Source of the DNA: Paraburkholderia podalyriae
GTDB lineage: Bacteria > Pseudomonadota > Gammaproteobacteria > Burkholderiales > Burkholderiaceae
Direction of reading: 5' to 3'
Assembly: GCF_014397785.1 (NCBI RefSeq)
Contig: NZ_VZQQ01000009.1
Location: forward strand, 206,610-270,609
DNA: 64,000 nt
The notes under the pieces are model-generated. The model was not told the origin of the DNA. It was given only the letters and a program-made list of their open reading frames with translations, and searched no databases. The translations under genes were made by a program, and so were the position numbers. Shown here piece by piece: positions 10,462 to 18,134 of this stretch (its first letter is position 1; each line of letters opens with the position of its first letter).

Positions 10462-10607
10462 AATCAGGCTGAATCGCCGCGCGGACGACGATCGATGCAT
10501 TCCGCGCGTTGAAGGGCTTCGGTTTCCTTGTCTCGCCAGTTGTGGTTGAGTGACTGGCGTTCTGTTTCGCGCAGTTCGTCGCGCGTACGGTCGCTGCTAC
10601 CTCCATC

Positions 10608-10621
10608 TGAAAGCGCTTTCA
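10608..10621. promoter_or_regulatory. LacI-type operator before the xylanase gene
   Basis: TGAAAGCGCTTTCA, identical to the copy at 6837-6850, lies about 185 bp upstream of the xylanase start. It links the extracellular enzyme to the importer operon through the regulator encoded at 6872-7963. Confidence 0.75.
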
Positions 10622-10736
10622 AATCCACGTCGGATCCACTCGGTCGACCCGACGCTCATTCCCTTGCATCGTCTCTTTGATATGTCAGGTAAATCCCTCA
10701 TGGCGGGACCGAGGTGCGTTAGTTAGCATTCCGCGT

Positions 10737-10750
10737 TGTTACCGATAACG
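10737..10750. promoter_or_regulatory. second palindromic operator before the xylanase gene
   Basis: TGTTACCGATAACG, 55 bp upstream of the xylanase start, matches the porin site at 9475-9490 in its GTTAyCGATAAC core. This places the porin and the xylanase under a common second regulator. Confidence 0.6.
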
Positions 10751-10804
10751 TTACGGGTAGTTAGAAGAACACCCGAACCGCATTCCATCGTAAGGAGACC
10801 AAGG

Positions 10805-11989
10805 GTGGGGCCTTTGAGAACTTCGATGCACAGGCTCTGCGCAGCCGGCGCCGTTTGCGCGCTCGCATGGACCGCGGGCTGCGCGCACAACCAGGCGAGC
10901 ACCGCTCAAGACGGCCCGCCGCTCGCCGCGGCGCCCGCCGAAGCGCTGCCGCCACTACGCAATGTGATGACCGAGCACTTCAAGGTCGGCACGGCGATCG
11001 AGCCTGATTCGATCGATAGTCCCGCCGACGCGGCGCTCATCGCCGCGCATTTCTCGAGCCTGACCGCCGAGAACAAGATGAAGCCGGGGACGATCGGCGT
11101 CGCGCAAGGAAAGTACAATTTCCAGCCGGCCGACAGGATCGTCGCGTTCGCGCAGGCGCACGGCATCGCGGTGCGTGGCCACACGCTCGTGTGGCACTTC
11201 AAGGCCGGCGACTGGACTGAGGCGCCGGACTGGTTCTTCGCCGGCGATCCGAGCGATCCGCACTATCACGACATCGTCGCGAAACGGCTCGATCGATATG
11301 TAACCGACGTCGTTACACACTTCCGAGGCAAAGTCTATGCGTGGGACGTTGTCAACGAAGTGATTAGCGACGACCCGCATCAGCTATATCGCGAAGACAG
11401 TCCGTGGTATCGCGCGCTCGGCAAGGACTACATCGCGATCGCATTCCGCGCGGCGCGCGCGGCGGACCCGGGGGTGAAGCTCTATATCAACGAGTACAAC
11501 ACCGACGATCCGCGCAAGCGCGCGAAGCTGTTCGCGGTGATCCGCGATTTGCGTGTACAGGGCGTGCCGATCGACGGTGTCGGGCATCAAATGCACATCA
11601 GCGTGAACTGGCCACCGCTGTCGAACATCAAGCAGGCATTCGACGACGTCGCCGCGCTCGGCCTCGAAAATCAGATCACCGAACTCGACGTCAGTCTCTA
11701 CACCGATCCGGGTGAATGCTGGAGCAATCCGCATGCATGTCTGCCGGACCTCGGCCATCCGGTGCCGAACGACATCATGCGCGCGCAGGCCGAACGCTAT
11801 CGCGCGGTGTTCGCTCTGTTCGAGCAGGAGTCGAGTATCAAGGCGGTGACGTTCTGGGGCTACTCGGACAAGCACACGTGGCTGACGTCGACGCCGGTGC
11901 CGCGCAACAACCTGCCACTGCCGTTCGATGCCAACCTGAAGCCGAAAGCGGCGCTGTGGACGATCGTCGATTCGGCCTATCAGCCGTAA
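10805..11989 (+). CDS. GH10 endo-1,4-beta-xylanase, lipoprotein
   Basis: This family 10 glycoside hydrolase cleaves internal beta-1,4 bonds of xylan. I start it at GTG 10805, seven bases after AAGGAG; an ATG at 10826 is the alternative, and the longer frame from a TTG at 10736 would begin inside an operator. Counting from the GTG (394 residues), MHRLCAAGAVCALAWTAGC is a lipoprotein signal with the lipid cysteine at 26. The GH10 acid/base is in WDVVNE (Glu185) and the nucleophile in ITELDV (Glu293); GHTLVWH and WGYSDKHTWL are further family motifs. Lipid anchoring suggests the enzyme stays on the cell, feeding products to the porin and importer. It carries no carbohydrate-binding module. Confidence 0.93.
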   Translation: MGPLRTSMHRLCAAGAVCALAWTAGCAHNQASTAQDGPPLAAAPAEALPPLRNVMTEHFKVGTAIEPDSIDSPADAALIAAHFSSLTAENKMKPGTIGVAQGKYNFQPADRIVAFAQAHGIAVRGHTLVWHFKAGDWTEAPDWFFAGDPSDPHYHDIVAKRLDRYVTDVVTHFRGKVYAWDVVNEVISDDPHQLYREDSPWYRALGKDYIAIAFRAARAADPGVKLYINEYNTDDPRKRAKLFAVIRDLRVQGVPIDGVGHQMHISVNWPPLSNIKQAFDDVAALGLENQITELDVSLYTDPGECWSNPHACLPDLGHPVPNDIMRAQAERYRAVFALFEQESSIKAVTFWGYSDKHTWLTSTPVPRNNLPLPFDANLKPKAALWTIVDSAYQP

Positions 11990-12006
11990 CGTCGATCTTC
12001 GAGCCC

Positions 12007-12046
12007 AAAAGCAGATGGCCCGCGGTAGTGGGCGGGCAATCTGCTT
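12007..12046 (-). terminator. terminator of the alpha/beta hydrolase gene
   Basis: A 15-bp stem with one mismatch (AAGCAGATGGCCCGC at 12009-12023 against 12032-12046) and an 8-base loop lies between two convergent genes. On the minus strand it is followed by TTTT, so it mainly terminates the hydrolase transcript; it may also slow the xylanase transcript from the other side. Confidence 0.75.
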
Positions 12047-12102
12047 ACATCTCGCGAAGGCGGCTGAGCGATTGCCGTCAGCTCGATCAAACGATCGACA
12101 TG

Positions 12103-13668
12103 TCAAGGCTCGTCGGAGCCGACCTGTTCGAGCGCGTTCAGATCATCAGCGAAATCGTCGGGGTGACCATCCGCGGTTTTATGCGTGCGCGGCGGCGACT
12201 TGACGACCGGCGGCGGCATCTTGCCGATGCCTTCATCGATACGCTGCAGCAGATACGGGAAAAACGGATTCGACGCGATGCGGAACATCGAGTCGAGCGT
12301 CAGAATCAGCGTGCCGCGTTCGCCGCGCGGCGCGAGCGTGCCGAGGTTCTCGTTGAAGTTTTCCGAATCGTCTGGCGCGATGCCGTACAGCGCGTCGGTG
12401 ATCGGGAATGGAATCGCGACATGCGACAACGAGAAAATATCCTGGGGATAATCGATGTCCAGCGGTCTGACGCGCGTTTGCACTTCGCCTTCGTAAACAC
12501 TGCGCTCGACGGTATGCGCCGAGTCCGGCGACACGTTGGCGATCACCGTCGTGCGGTAGTTCTGCGGACCGGTGCGCAGCAGTCGCGAGAGCGCCGTGTA
12601 CGACGCGACGCGCAGAAAGGTCCTGAAGCGCACGCTGCGGTTCACGTCGAACAGCACGACTTCGCTGCCGTTTTCAGGCAGCTTGTCGTAGAGCGACGAC
12701 ATCACCGCGGGCGTGCTCACCGTGAAATCCGTCACCGACTGGAAGGTCAGAATAGGCGGCAGCGTATCGAGCCGGTTCTCGCGCTCGAGCCGCGTAATCT
12801 GTTCCTGAATCACGCTCGTGAGGAGATAGGACTGCCGCGCGCCATTTACAGGAAACGAGTTGTACTTGAACGGATTGAACTCGGGGACGACGCCAAGCCA
12901 CGCGGCGCCCGCGAAGGCCGGCAGCACTGCGGGCAATCCTGCGAGACCGGCAAAACGCGCGTAACGCGTGACGCCGATCATCGGTGAGATCAGCACGACG
13001 CGCGTCGGACGTGCGAGCGCGGGACTCTCGACCGCGTCGAGCGCGTATTGCAGCGCGAGCGCGCCGCCATTCGAAAACCCGACCAGTTCGATCGGCTTAC
13101 CCGGCCCCACGCGACGGCGCGCTTCGCGCACTGCGAGCCGCGTGGCGGCGGTCCAGTCCTGCCAGTGCACGTCGGTGAGCCCCGCGGGCACCGTGCCATG
13201 TCCCGGCAAGCGAATGCCGATCGCGACGAAACCGCGATCGCGATAACGGCGCGCGATATGCCGCATACTGTACGGCGCATCCGTCATACCGTGCAGCAAT
13301 ACGACGGCGCCGACGGGCGGCCCCGACGGTTCGAGAATGTACGAGTGATTCCAGTTTTCGGCGAAATGCCACGGAAAGATCGGCGAGCCCTCGTAATAAC
13401 GGTTCGCCGGAATGCGCTCGGAAGGCCGCAGCTTTTCGACGACATTGACGCGCACGTCTTCGAAAATCCGGTTTTCCGCCTTGATGTACGTGTTCCAGTC
13501 GGCGGTGTCCATTTCCTCGACGGTCAATTCGCGGGGCACATAGGTGTGCCATACCGACAGTTCCGGTCCGCGCTGCGAATACCACGCGCGCAGGCCGAAT
13601 GCGAGCACCGCCAGCAGCACCAGAACCCATGCACTTATCTTTATTACCTTCACTGACGTGCGCAGCAT
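12103..13668 (-). CDS. membrane-anchored alpha/beta hydrolase
   Basis: From the ATG at 13668 the protein has 521 residues. A single membrane anchor (KISAWVLVLLAVLAFGL, about 10-26) precedes a region of about 90 residues of unknown fold and then an alpha/beta hydrolase. AVVLLHGMTDAPYSM (121-135) is the oxyanion strand and loop. LVGFSNGG (195-202) holds the nucleophile Ser199 in the G-x-S-x-G elbow. GIRLPGHGTVPAGL is typical of lysophospholipase and carboxylesterase relatives. The open frame extends to 13842, but the added part has no ribosome site and lacks protein character. It probably acts as an esterase or lipase at the periplasmic face of the inner membrane; the substrate is unknown. Confidence 0.75.
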   Translation of the reverse strand: MLRTSVKVIKISAWVLVLLAVLAFGLRAWYSQRGPELSVWHTYVPRELTVEEMDTADWNTYIKAENRIFEDVRVNVVEKLRPSERIPANRYYEGSPIFPWHFAENWNHSYILEPSGPPVGAVVLLHGMTDAPYSMRHIARRYRDRGFVAIGIRLPGHGTVPAGLTDVHWQDWTAATRLAVREARRRVGPGKPIELVGFSNGGALALQYALDAVESPALARPTRVVLISPMIGVTRYARFAGLAGLPAVLPAFAGAAWLGVVPEFNPFKYNSFPVNGARQSYLLTSVIQEQITRLERENRLDTLPPILTFQSVTDFTVSTPAVMSSLYDKLPENGSEVVLFDVNRSVRFRTFLRVASYTALSRLLRTGPQNYRTTVIANVSPDSAHTVERSVYEGEVQTRVRPLDIDYPQDIFSLSHVAIPFPITDALYGIAPDDSENFNENLGTLAPRGERGTLILTLDSMFRIASNPFFPYLLQRIDEGIGKMPPPVVKSPPRTHKTADGHPDDFADDLNALEQVGSDEP

Positions 13669-13915
13669 TCGTGTTCTCTTGATGAGATGAAGGTTGCACC
13701 GCTCGCAGGCTGTGAGGAAAGCGGCACGGAATTCTTGAGGCGTCGCGGGAATGGTGACGTGCCCGATGCAAGAACGATCCTTCAGCAACGCTTCCGAAAT
13801 CGCCTCGACCGACGACCCTGCGACGCCTGACCGAGGCCACATTGGCCGCCCGGTTCAGTAAAGAAAAGCCGGGGCGTCACCCGCGTCGCGCCTCGGCCTT
13901 GCCTGCATGCATTAA

Positions 13916-14131
13916 CTAACGGCCGCGGATATTGCCGGCCACGCCGCCCGCCGCGCCGCCGATGATCGCGCCGGTCCATGCGTCGCCGCCGGAGATCGCC
14001 GCGATGCCCGCGCCCGCACCCGCGCCGAGTGCCGCGCCGCTCATCGTTCCTTGCGCCTGCGGGCTCATGTCCGTGCAACCGATCATCGCAGCCAGCGCGC
14101 CAATACTGACAATCCACCCAAGTCGTTTCAT
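13916..14131 (-). CDS. small glycine-zipper lipoprotein
   Basis: 71 residues: MKRLGWIVSIGALAAMIGC is a lipoprotein signal peptide ending at a lipid cysteine, followed by a Gly/Ala-rich stretch with GxxxG repeats (GAALGAGAGAGIAAISGG and GAIIGGAAGGVAG), the glycine-zipper pattern of small outer-membrane lipoproteins. AAGGAG precedes the ATG. It ends 11 bp after the start of the next gene region and is co-directional with the gene at 14143-14520, so the two are probably an operon. The function of such proteins is not established. Confidence 0.8.
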   Translation of the reverse strand: MKRLGWIVSIGALAAMIGCTDMSPQAQGTMSGAALGAGAGAGIAAISGGDAWTGAIIGGAAGGVAGNIRGR

Positions 14132-14142
14132 GATCGTTCTCC

Positions 14143-14520
14143 TTACTGATTTTTCTTCAGGCCGGGCACGACCATCTGGAACCAGAGGGTCTCGATCACC
14201 GGGTGCTGGATCATCGTGGGATTGGCGGCGTAGTAGCCATCGAGGCCTTGACGGACGCTGTCGAGCGTCTGGCCCTGCATGCCCTTGCCGAAGCGCTGCG
14301 CGATGTCATTGGTGTTCGCCATGTTGCCGGCATAGGCGCGCTCGATGTCGATCACATTCGAGATACCGACCAGATACGCTTTCTTCTGCTCATCGGTCGA
14401 CTGCATCCATTGCTGTCCCGTGACGATTGGAATGCTTTCCGCACGCGCGACGTTGCCGATCATTGCCAACGACAGAAAAGTCAGAGATAACAGCGTTCGC
14501 CATTGTGGTTTGATTGCCAT
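14143..14520 (-). CDS. small secreted protein of unknown function
   Basis: I start it at ATG 14520, where GGAG sits six bases upstream; this gives 125 residues. MAIKPQWRTLLSLTFLSLAMIGNVARA is a signal peptide. The mature part is helical and soluble (GQQWMQSTDEQKKAYLVGIS, then NVIDIERAYAG and LDGYYAANPTM) with no cysteine. Its helix layout, starting with a Trp-containing helix followed by Y-x-x-G, is vaguely like Rap1a/Tai-type periplasmic proteins, but the cysteines of that family are absent, so I do not assign it. It lies directly upstream of the glycine-zipper lipoprotein gene, 11 bp apart. Confidence 0.7.
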   Translation of the reverse strand: MAIKPQWRTLLSLTFLSLAMIGNVARAESIPIVTGQQWMQSTDEQKKAYLVGISNVIDIERAYAGNMANTNDIAQRFGKGMQGQTLDSVRQGLDGYYAANPTMIQHPVIETLWFQMVVPGLKKNQ

Positions 14521-15456
14521 CGCATACTCCAGGGAAGTTATGTTCACCAGCGGCCCGCCGGCGACCGCATCCGGCGGCGTCGATCGCGCTATTTGGAAGA
14601 TTGGTCTCTGGGTCTCGTCGAATCTCCTTTCCGGTTCAACGCTCGGCGTGGTTCGTCGGTTCGGGTTCTATTGGCATTGGGTTGCATCAGCGAATAGACA
14701 CCTTGATGACAGAAGGGTCTCGCGACGGATTGGAGTGATTTTCGCCCCTGCTGTATGCGCGCAACGACTGGACTCATGCGGGCCTCGCCACGTCAGACAC
14801 GGTATAAAGTCTACAGCCTTTTCGGTAATTTCCAAGCTCATTTCCGCTCGATGCACGTCACGTGACATTTGTGTCAAATAGCATTCGGCGTGTGAAAGGA
14901 AGCGATGCAATGCGCGTAAACACTCATCAGTTATCCGCTTCTCGATGAGCGCTATTGATATTGCTATCGATTGCTCGTCGACGACTATTCAGGGTTCTGT
15001 CTGTGAATCCGAGACATGTTTTTCTGACTGAATGACTGGCTTCCTGATTAGGTCGTCAATTGATAACGATTCGAATTTGTCTTTTTCCGGTCCAGGCGTT
15101 TCTTGTCTGGTAGCAGTACCAACCAATAGTGAAACAAATGCGATTTTTAATTGATGCGCTTGTCCATCATCTTTACGCTGATCGAGTGGGCTCACACCTT
15201 CGCCTGTCGCCGAACGGCCCTCGGTCGATCGCACTTTGCTGACGACGGATGGCTGCGCAGCAGCGAAGGGTTGTGTGAGGGCGGGCGGACGGTTAGTTGC
15301 GTTACTGACGCGGATAGCCGGACACCATTTCGAACGTGCCCGGTGCTGATCATTGACAGTCTTTAGCTTGTATTTGTCGAATACAGCGTATAGACTGTAT
15401 CCGCCTTCTACAGGCTTTGATCTGTTACGCCGACGAAGCCGAACCGGAGATCGACC
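14521..15456. other. 936 bp region without a supported gene, hipBA promoter at its right end
   Basis: No gene is convincing here. A minus-strand frame stays open from about 15470 to 14989 (roughly 160 codons, ending IRKPVIQSEKHVSDSQTEP) but has no plausible start in the gap and may be a gene remnant. GC is lower than in the flanking genes. The last 90 bp hold palindromes that look like the hipB operator. Confidence 0.5.
15369..15400. promoter_or_regulatory. overlapping palindromes, likely HipB operator
   Basis: Two perfect inverted repeats overlap: TGTATT-N5-AATACA at 15369-15385 and ATACAG-N8-CTGTAT at 15381-15400. They lie 57-88 bp upstream of hipB. The N8 spacing recalls the split palindromes bound by E. 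coli HipB. Autoregulation of hipBA through these sites is inferred. Confidence 0.6.
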
Positions 15457-15867
15457 GTGGACTACGCCATCAAAACACTGAGCCAGCTCAGACCGATCCT
15501 GCAGGGCTTCAGGAAGGCCGCCGCCCTCACTCAGGCCGCGATGGCCGCGCATCTCGGCGTCACGCAACAGACCTACGCGCAACTCGAAGCGAATCCGGCG
15601 GCCGTCAGCGTTGAACGGCTCTTCAGAGTGTTGCGGGTCTTGCAGGTCGATCTGAAGCTCACGCAAAGCGAACCGGCACAAAGCGTTGCCACGGAAGACG
15701 TCGCGCCGCCGCCAAACCGCACCCGGTCCCGCCGCGCCGAGCCGCAAGCATCGGGCACTGGGGCCAAAGCCGCCACACCCACCCGCGCCGCCCGCAAGCC
15801 GAATGCGGTCAAACCGGTCAAGGTTACGAAAGCCGCCAGCACCAGCAAGAAACGGGAGGACTGGTAA
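15457..15867 (+). CDS. hipB: HipB-like XRE antitoxin
   Basis: This 136-residue protein has an XRE helix-turn-helix (LRPILQGFRKAAALTQAAMA then LGVTQQTYAQLEANPAAVSV, about residues 11-51), the usual HipB core. A long tail follows (about residues 75-136), rich in Ala, Pro, Arg and Lys, low in complexity and basic, which is longer than the short C-terminal strand of E. coli HipB. HipB binds its own operator and holds the HipA kinase inactive. The gene is two bases from hipA, on the same strand, the canonical order. Confidence 0.85.
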   Translation: MDYAIKTLSQLRPILQGFRKAAALTQAAMAAHLGVTQQTYAQLEANPAAVSVERLFRVLRVLQVDLKLTQSEPAQSVATEDVAPPPNRTRSRRAEPQASGTGAKAATPTRAARKPNAVKPVKVTKAASTSKKREDW

Positions 15868-15869
15868 GC

Positions 15870-17195
15870 ATGGCGCGCAGCACACCGAACCGCCTGAACC
15901 TGTGGATGAACGGCTTGCAGGTCGGCTGCTGGGAAACGACGCGCAGCGGCGAGCGTCTGACCTACCTCGACGAATGGATCGACGATCCACAAGGACGGCC
16001 GCTATCGCTGTCGCTGCCGTTCACGCCGGGCAATCAGCAGTATCGCGGTCAGATCGTCGCCGACTATTTCGATAACCTGCTGCCCGACAGCGAACCGATC
16101 CGGCGTCGCATCGCCGCGCGCTACCGAACCGGCAGCACGGCGCCGTTCGCGTTGCTCGCCACGCTCGGACGCGACTGCGTCGGCGCGCTGCAACTGTTGC
16201 CGCCAGACGAAGAACCGAGCGATCTGATGAGCATCCACGGCCGCGAACTCGGCGACAGCGACATCGCCGCACTGCTGCGCGGTACGACGTCGGCGGCGCC
16301 GCTCGGGCAGCACGATCCGCTCGAAGACCTGCGTCTGTCGATCGCCGGCGCGCAGGAGAAAACCGCCCTGCTTCGTCATCGCAACCGCTGGCTGCTGCCC
16401 GAAGGCAGCACGCCGACCACGCACATCTTCAAGCTGCCGCTCGGACTCGTCGGCAACATGCGCGCCGATATGCGCACGTCGGTGGAAAACGAATGGCTTT
16501 GCTCGCAGATCGTCGCGGCCTATGGGCTCCCCGTCTCGGAGTGCGAAATCGCGCGATTCGACGAGCAGAAAGTATTGATCGTCGAGCGCTTCGATCGCCG
16601 TTTGTCGAGCGACGCCACGTGGATCGTGCGTCTGCCGCAGGAGGACATGTGCCAGGCCACCGGCACTTCGGCGTTGCACAAATACGAGTCCGACGGCGGT
16701 CCGGGCATCGAGGCGATCATGGAGATACTCGCGGGGTCCGCACGCGCGGCGACGGACCGGCGCAATTTCTTCGCGACGCAGCTGGTCTTCTGGATGCTCG
16801 CCGCGACCGATGGCCACGCGAAGAACTTCAGCATCGCTCATCTGCCCGCCAATCGATACGAATCCACGCCGCTTTACGACGTGCTGTCCGCCCATCCGAT
16901 CATCGGCGGTGGCGCGGGCCGCCTCGCGGCGCAAAAAGTGAAACTAGCGATGGCGGTTCGCGGCAAAAACGTCCATTACCTGCTCAATCAGATCCAGCGC
17001 CGGCATTGGGTGGCCGAAGGACAGCGGGTCGGCTTTTCCGCCGCTGATGTCGATTCGCTGATCGATGAGTTGACCGCGCAAACAGAGACGGTGATCGACA
17101 CAGTCTCGTCGCAATTGCCCGCCGACTTTCCGCTGGATGTGGCCGATGCGGTATTCGATGGCATGCGCCGGTTGAACCGAAAGCTTGCCCAGTAA
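15870..17195 (+). CDS. hipA: HipA-type serine/threonine kinase toxin
   Basis: This 441-residue protein matches HipA, a toxin kinase that in E. coli phosphorylates glutamyl-tRNA synthetase and halts translation. The N-terminal HipA domain is visible (LPFTPGNQQYRGQIVADYFDNLLPD). The ATP-site segment is LSIAGAQEKTALL near 153-165. The catalytic loop is ATDGHAKNFSI near 312, with the metal-site Asp in PLYDVL near 331. All key motifs look intact and the length is normal. The gene is directly downstream of hipB. Confidence 0.93.
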   Translation: MARSTPNRLNLWMNGLQVGCWETTRSGERLTYLDEWIDDPQGRPLSLSLPFTPGNQQYRGQIVADYFDNLLPDSEPIRRRIAARYRTGSTAPFALLATLGRDCVGALQLLPPDEEPSDLMSIHGRELGDSDIAALLRGTTSAAPLGQHDPLEDLRLSIAGAQEKTALLRHRNRWLLPEGSTPTTHIFKLPLGLVGNMRADMRTSVENEWLCSQIVAAYGLPVSECEIARFDEQKVLIVERFDRRLSSDATWIVRLPQEDMCQATGTSALHKYESDGGPGIEAIMEILAGSARAATDRRNFFATQLVFWMLAATDGHAKNFSIAHLPANRYESTPLYDVLSAHPIIGGGAGRLAAQKVKLAMAVRGKNVHYLLNQIQRRHWVAEGQRVGFSAADVDSLIDELTAQTETVIDTVSSQLPADFPLDVADAVFDGMRRLNRKLAQ

Positions 17196-17235
17196 ATCTC
17201 AATCATCCTGATCGAGGCGCGGCATCACGGCAAGC

Positions 17236-17913
17236 TCACGCACGCCGCACGCCCGCTCCATCGGTCTTCGCCGACGCGCGCCACTGCACGCTCAGCAGAT
17301 GCTCACGCATGCATTGCGCGGCCGCGTCCGCATCGCGCGACTTCAGCGCATTCACGATCGCCTGATGCTGTTGCGCGAAAAACTGCCGCGTCTGCTGCGC
17401 GGAGGTTTTCTCGCGAACCTCGGGTTTCACGCGCATGCCGTTGATCACTTCCATCAACGCGATCAATGCGGGATTACGCGTGGCATGGCCGATCAGCAAA
17501 TGAAAGCGGTGATCCCATTGCTGCCACTCGTCGTCGTTTTTCGCGGCGGCGTTTTTGCGTGCGCATTTCTCCAGCTCCTGCAGATCGTCGCCGCTCGCTT
17601 TGGTCGCGGCCAGCGCAGCCAGCGCCGGCTCGAACATCAGCCGCATTTCGGCGATATCGGCAGGGCTCGCGCCCGCGCGCAAGCCACGCAGCGTCGGCGC
17701 GAACTTCAGTGGCCGCGCGCCCAGATAGGTGCCGCGGCCGACGCCGCGCCACACACGGCCCGACGCCTCGAACGAAGCGAGCGCCGCGCGCAGTTCGCGA
17801 CGGCTCACGTTCAGTTCTTCGGCGAGCTTTCTTTCGGGCGGCAGCGCGTCTCCGTCCTTCAACTGATGCTCGGCGATGTAGTCGAGCAGCGCATCCCGTA
17901 CCGGTTTTTCCAT
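17236..17913 (-). CDS. GntR-family (FadR/FCD type) regulator
   Basis: About 225 residues from ATG 17913; a GTG at 17922 would add three codons (MND) and is also possible. The N-terminal winged helix-turn-helix (GDALPPERKLAEELNVSRRE, then LRAALASFEASGRVWRGVGRGTYLG) is followed by an all-helical FCD domain with the acidic and His ligand positions of metal-binding FCD members (EMRLMFEPALAAL, HRFHLLIGHATRNPAL). These proteins usually sense an organic acid. It is divergent from the GGT-family operon, and near-identical palindromes lie at both ends of the shared promoter region, so it most likely controls both directions. Confidence 0.92.
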   Translation of the reverse strand: MEKPVRDALLDYIAEHQLKDGDALPPERKLAEELNVSRRELRAALASFEASGRVWRGVGRGTYLGARPLKFAPTLRGLRAGASPADIAEMRLMFEPALAALAATKASGDDLQELEKCARKNAAAKNDDEWQQWDHRFHLLIGHATRNPALIALMEVINGMRVKPEVREKTSAQQTRQFFAQQHQAIVNALKSRDADAAAQCMREHLLSVQWRASAKTDGAGVRRA

Positions 17914-17924
17914 GTCGTTCACCG

Positions 17925-18098
17925 AACCAATTCATATTGGTCTCAACGATAGCAGAATCGCGGCAGTTCGACATAGCGGCACCCGGCGATTTTTGATTCG
18001 CTATACTCGGGACGACATCGAGGGTTAACACCGGGTGCAACCGGACTTCGTTAGTTTTACGCTTTGACTTTCCTCAGTCGAACCATTTGCTATTGGTT
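17925..18098. promoter_or_regulatory. paired GntR operators in the divergent promoter
   Basis: Two related sites flank the 222 bp intergenic region: AACCAATTCATATTGGTC (17925-17942), abutting the regulator start, and AACCATTTGCTATTGGTT (18081-18098), 36 bp before the GGT-family start. Each is an inverted repeat with ACCA/TGGT arms, as expected for a dimeric FadR-type protein. Their sharing by both promoters supports repression of the operon and of the regulator. Confidence 0.7.
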
Positions 18099-18134
18099 CC
18101 GCCATTTGGACCCATCGTTGCCAAGGAGTCGCGC

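Larger units (their letters stand above)
10462..10804. other. xylanase promoter region
   Basis: 343 bp without a gene. It carries two different palindromic operators, at 10608-10621 and 10737-10750, and the ribosome site AAGGAG at 10792-10797. The two sites imply dual control of the xylanase by the local LacI-type regulator and by a second factor. Confidence 0.65.

Noticed and set aside
10736..10804. TTG start for the xylanase
   Set aside because: It would begin inside an operator palindrome and put a basic, non-signal sequence before the lipoprotein signal.
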